Shown here piece by piece: positions 63,441 through 64,000 of a stretch of 64,000 nt of DNA. Every line of letters begins with the position of its first letter. Position 1 is the first letter of the stretch. Made by a program: the position numbers and the translations under genes. The stretch is from Salticus scenicus. Its lineage: Eukaryota > Arthropoda > Arachnida > Araneae > Salticidae. The stretch lies in contig OZ005652.1 of assembly GCA_963930645.1 (NCBI GenBank), positions 352,060,602 to 352,124,601 of the forward strand. Direction: 5' to 3'. Under the pieces are notes generated by a model. The model was not told where the DNA came from, searched no databases, and saw only the letters and a list, made by a program, of their open reading frames with translations.

Positions 63441-64000
63441 TATGCTCCGCTGCCATGCTGCATCTGTTCTGCTACTGGGTTTTTTGCCACTTTGCACACT
63501 TTCTACCAAAAATGAGTTTCAACAATAAAAATTTTATGAGATTTAACATAATTCCTCTATACATGGTATGTGCTGTAGTACTCTCCACTACCTACCTCAA
63601 CATGTCATCAGGTGTTTGGGCACATACGCCAAATTTGCAAAAAATAAGGTTTCTTCTGTAAGGGTCATGTTTCAATATTTTTATTTATTTATTTATTATT
63701 TATTTTCAACTCCTGGTGCTTCAGTCTAAATAATTTCTGCCAATGCAGAGGTTGGTTCAGAGACTAAAATTCTAAATTTAATCCTTTTTGGTTTTTCTTT
63801 CATTTTCGGAAAATTATTTTTATGTTTTTATCATTTTTCGTTGGAGGTTAGCATTGGTTGCAACCAAATGCATATACTCTAACACCTCGTTGACTTGACT
63901 TGACAAATTTAGATTTTTGTTCATATTTTTGTGCTCATTATGTGTGGCCATTCAAAAATTTCTCATTCTAATTGTAAGAACTGGACTATTGTGTTTCACA
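63441..64000. other. Non-coding edge of the window
   Basis: A 78-codon plus-strand ORF at 63425-63661 is not convincing: it overlaps the MITE, is Cys/Phe-rich, and has no recognisable motif. (TTTA)n lies at 63678-63700. No helicase exon is recognised. Confidence 0.4.

Larger units (their letters stand above)
52582..64000 (+). other. DDX41: Intron 2 of the DDX41-like gene (continues past the window)
   Basis: Starts GTAAGTTAAT. No acceptor or further helicase exon is recognised before the window ends, so the intron would exceed 11.4 kb. It is loaded with nested transposons at 52.99-55.94 kb and with several repeats to the right. A small exon may have been missed. Confidence 0.5.

Noticed and set aside
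63425..63661. 78-residue ORF near the right edge
   Set aside because: Overlaps a mariner-type MITE copy, with hydrophobic low-information composition and no splice or family support.
1..64000. CRISPR array or prokaryotic defence system
   Set aside because: The regular repeats are minisatellites and tandem units without spacers of constant length, and the window is eukaryotic.

Overview
The window looks like an AT-rich, intron-bearing animal genome, most likely an arthropod and plausibly a spider or other chelicerate (inference). The reasons are long AT-rich non-coding stretches, many homopolymer and TA/ATT microsatellites, Penelope-like, Ty3/Gypsy, hAT, piggyBac-type and Tc1/mariner-type repeats, tRNA-derived SINEs, and one split host gene with GT..AG introns. 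There is no operon structure and nothing bacterial.

Only one host gene is well supported. It is the 5' end of a + strand DEAD-box helicase gene that resembles DDX41/abstrakt. Exon 1 is at 48805-48849 and exon 2 at 52486-52581. Both are phase 0, and the second intron runs off the right edge. A CpG-richer stretch at about 48.37-48.80 kb is the likely promoter and 5' UTR.

The rest is a layered mobile-element landscape. At 1.1-3.9 kb there is a Penelope-like (PLE) inverted dimer split by a hAT-like element. At 7.7-12.6 kb lies a Ty3/Gypsy-related element whose single 1,488-codon ORF has the order gag-protease-integrase-reverse transcriptase-RNase H (Gmr1-like); it is cut off inside RNase H. At 14.5-16.4 kb a second PLE dimer forms a 940+940 bp near-perfect palindrome. 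A hAT element follows at 16.6-18.1 kb, and a decayed PLE broken by a TTAA-flanked element at 18.3-20.7 kb. THAP-like and Helitron-like remnants plus minisatellites occupy 23.2-24.5 kb. At 25.2-30.7 kb an apparently intact, young Gypsy element (identical LTRs, gag and pol joined by a candidate -1 frameshift) and a SINE sit inside a small mariner-type MITE. SINEs, piggyBac-type MITEs, fold-back repeats and tandem repeats fill 30.7-47.2 kb.

Inside the helicase introns there is a hAT element (50.6-51.3 kb) and a three-level nest at 52.99-55.94 kb. In the nest, an outer hAT-like element holds an inner hAT element, which holds a TTAA element, a third PLE dimer and a mariner-type MITE. The right end carries TIR-bounded repeats, tRNA-like repeats and a local triplication.

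The strongest unusual observation is that all three PLE insertions share one architecture. Each is a head-to-head inverted dimer of 5'-truncated copies, only one arm carries a roughly 30-nt 3' tail with a CTTCG core, and the whole dimer is bounded by a 13-bp target-site duplication. This indicates that each dimer integrated as a single unit.
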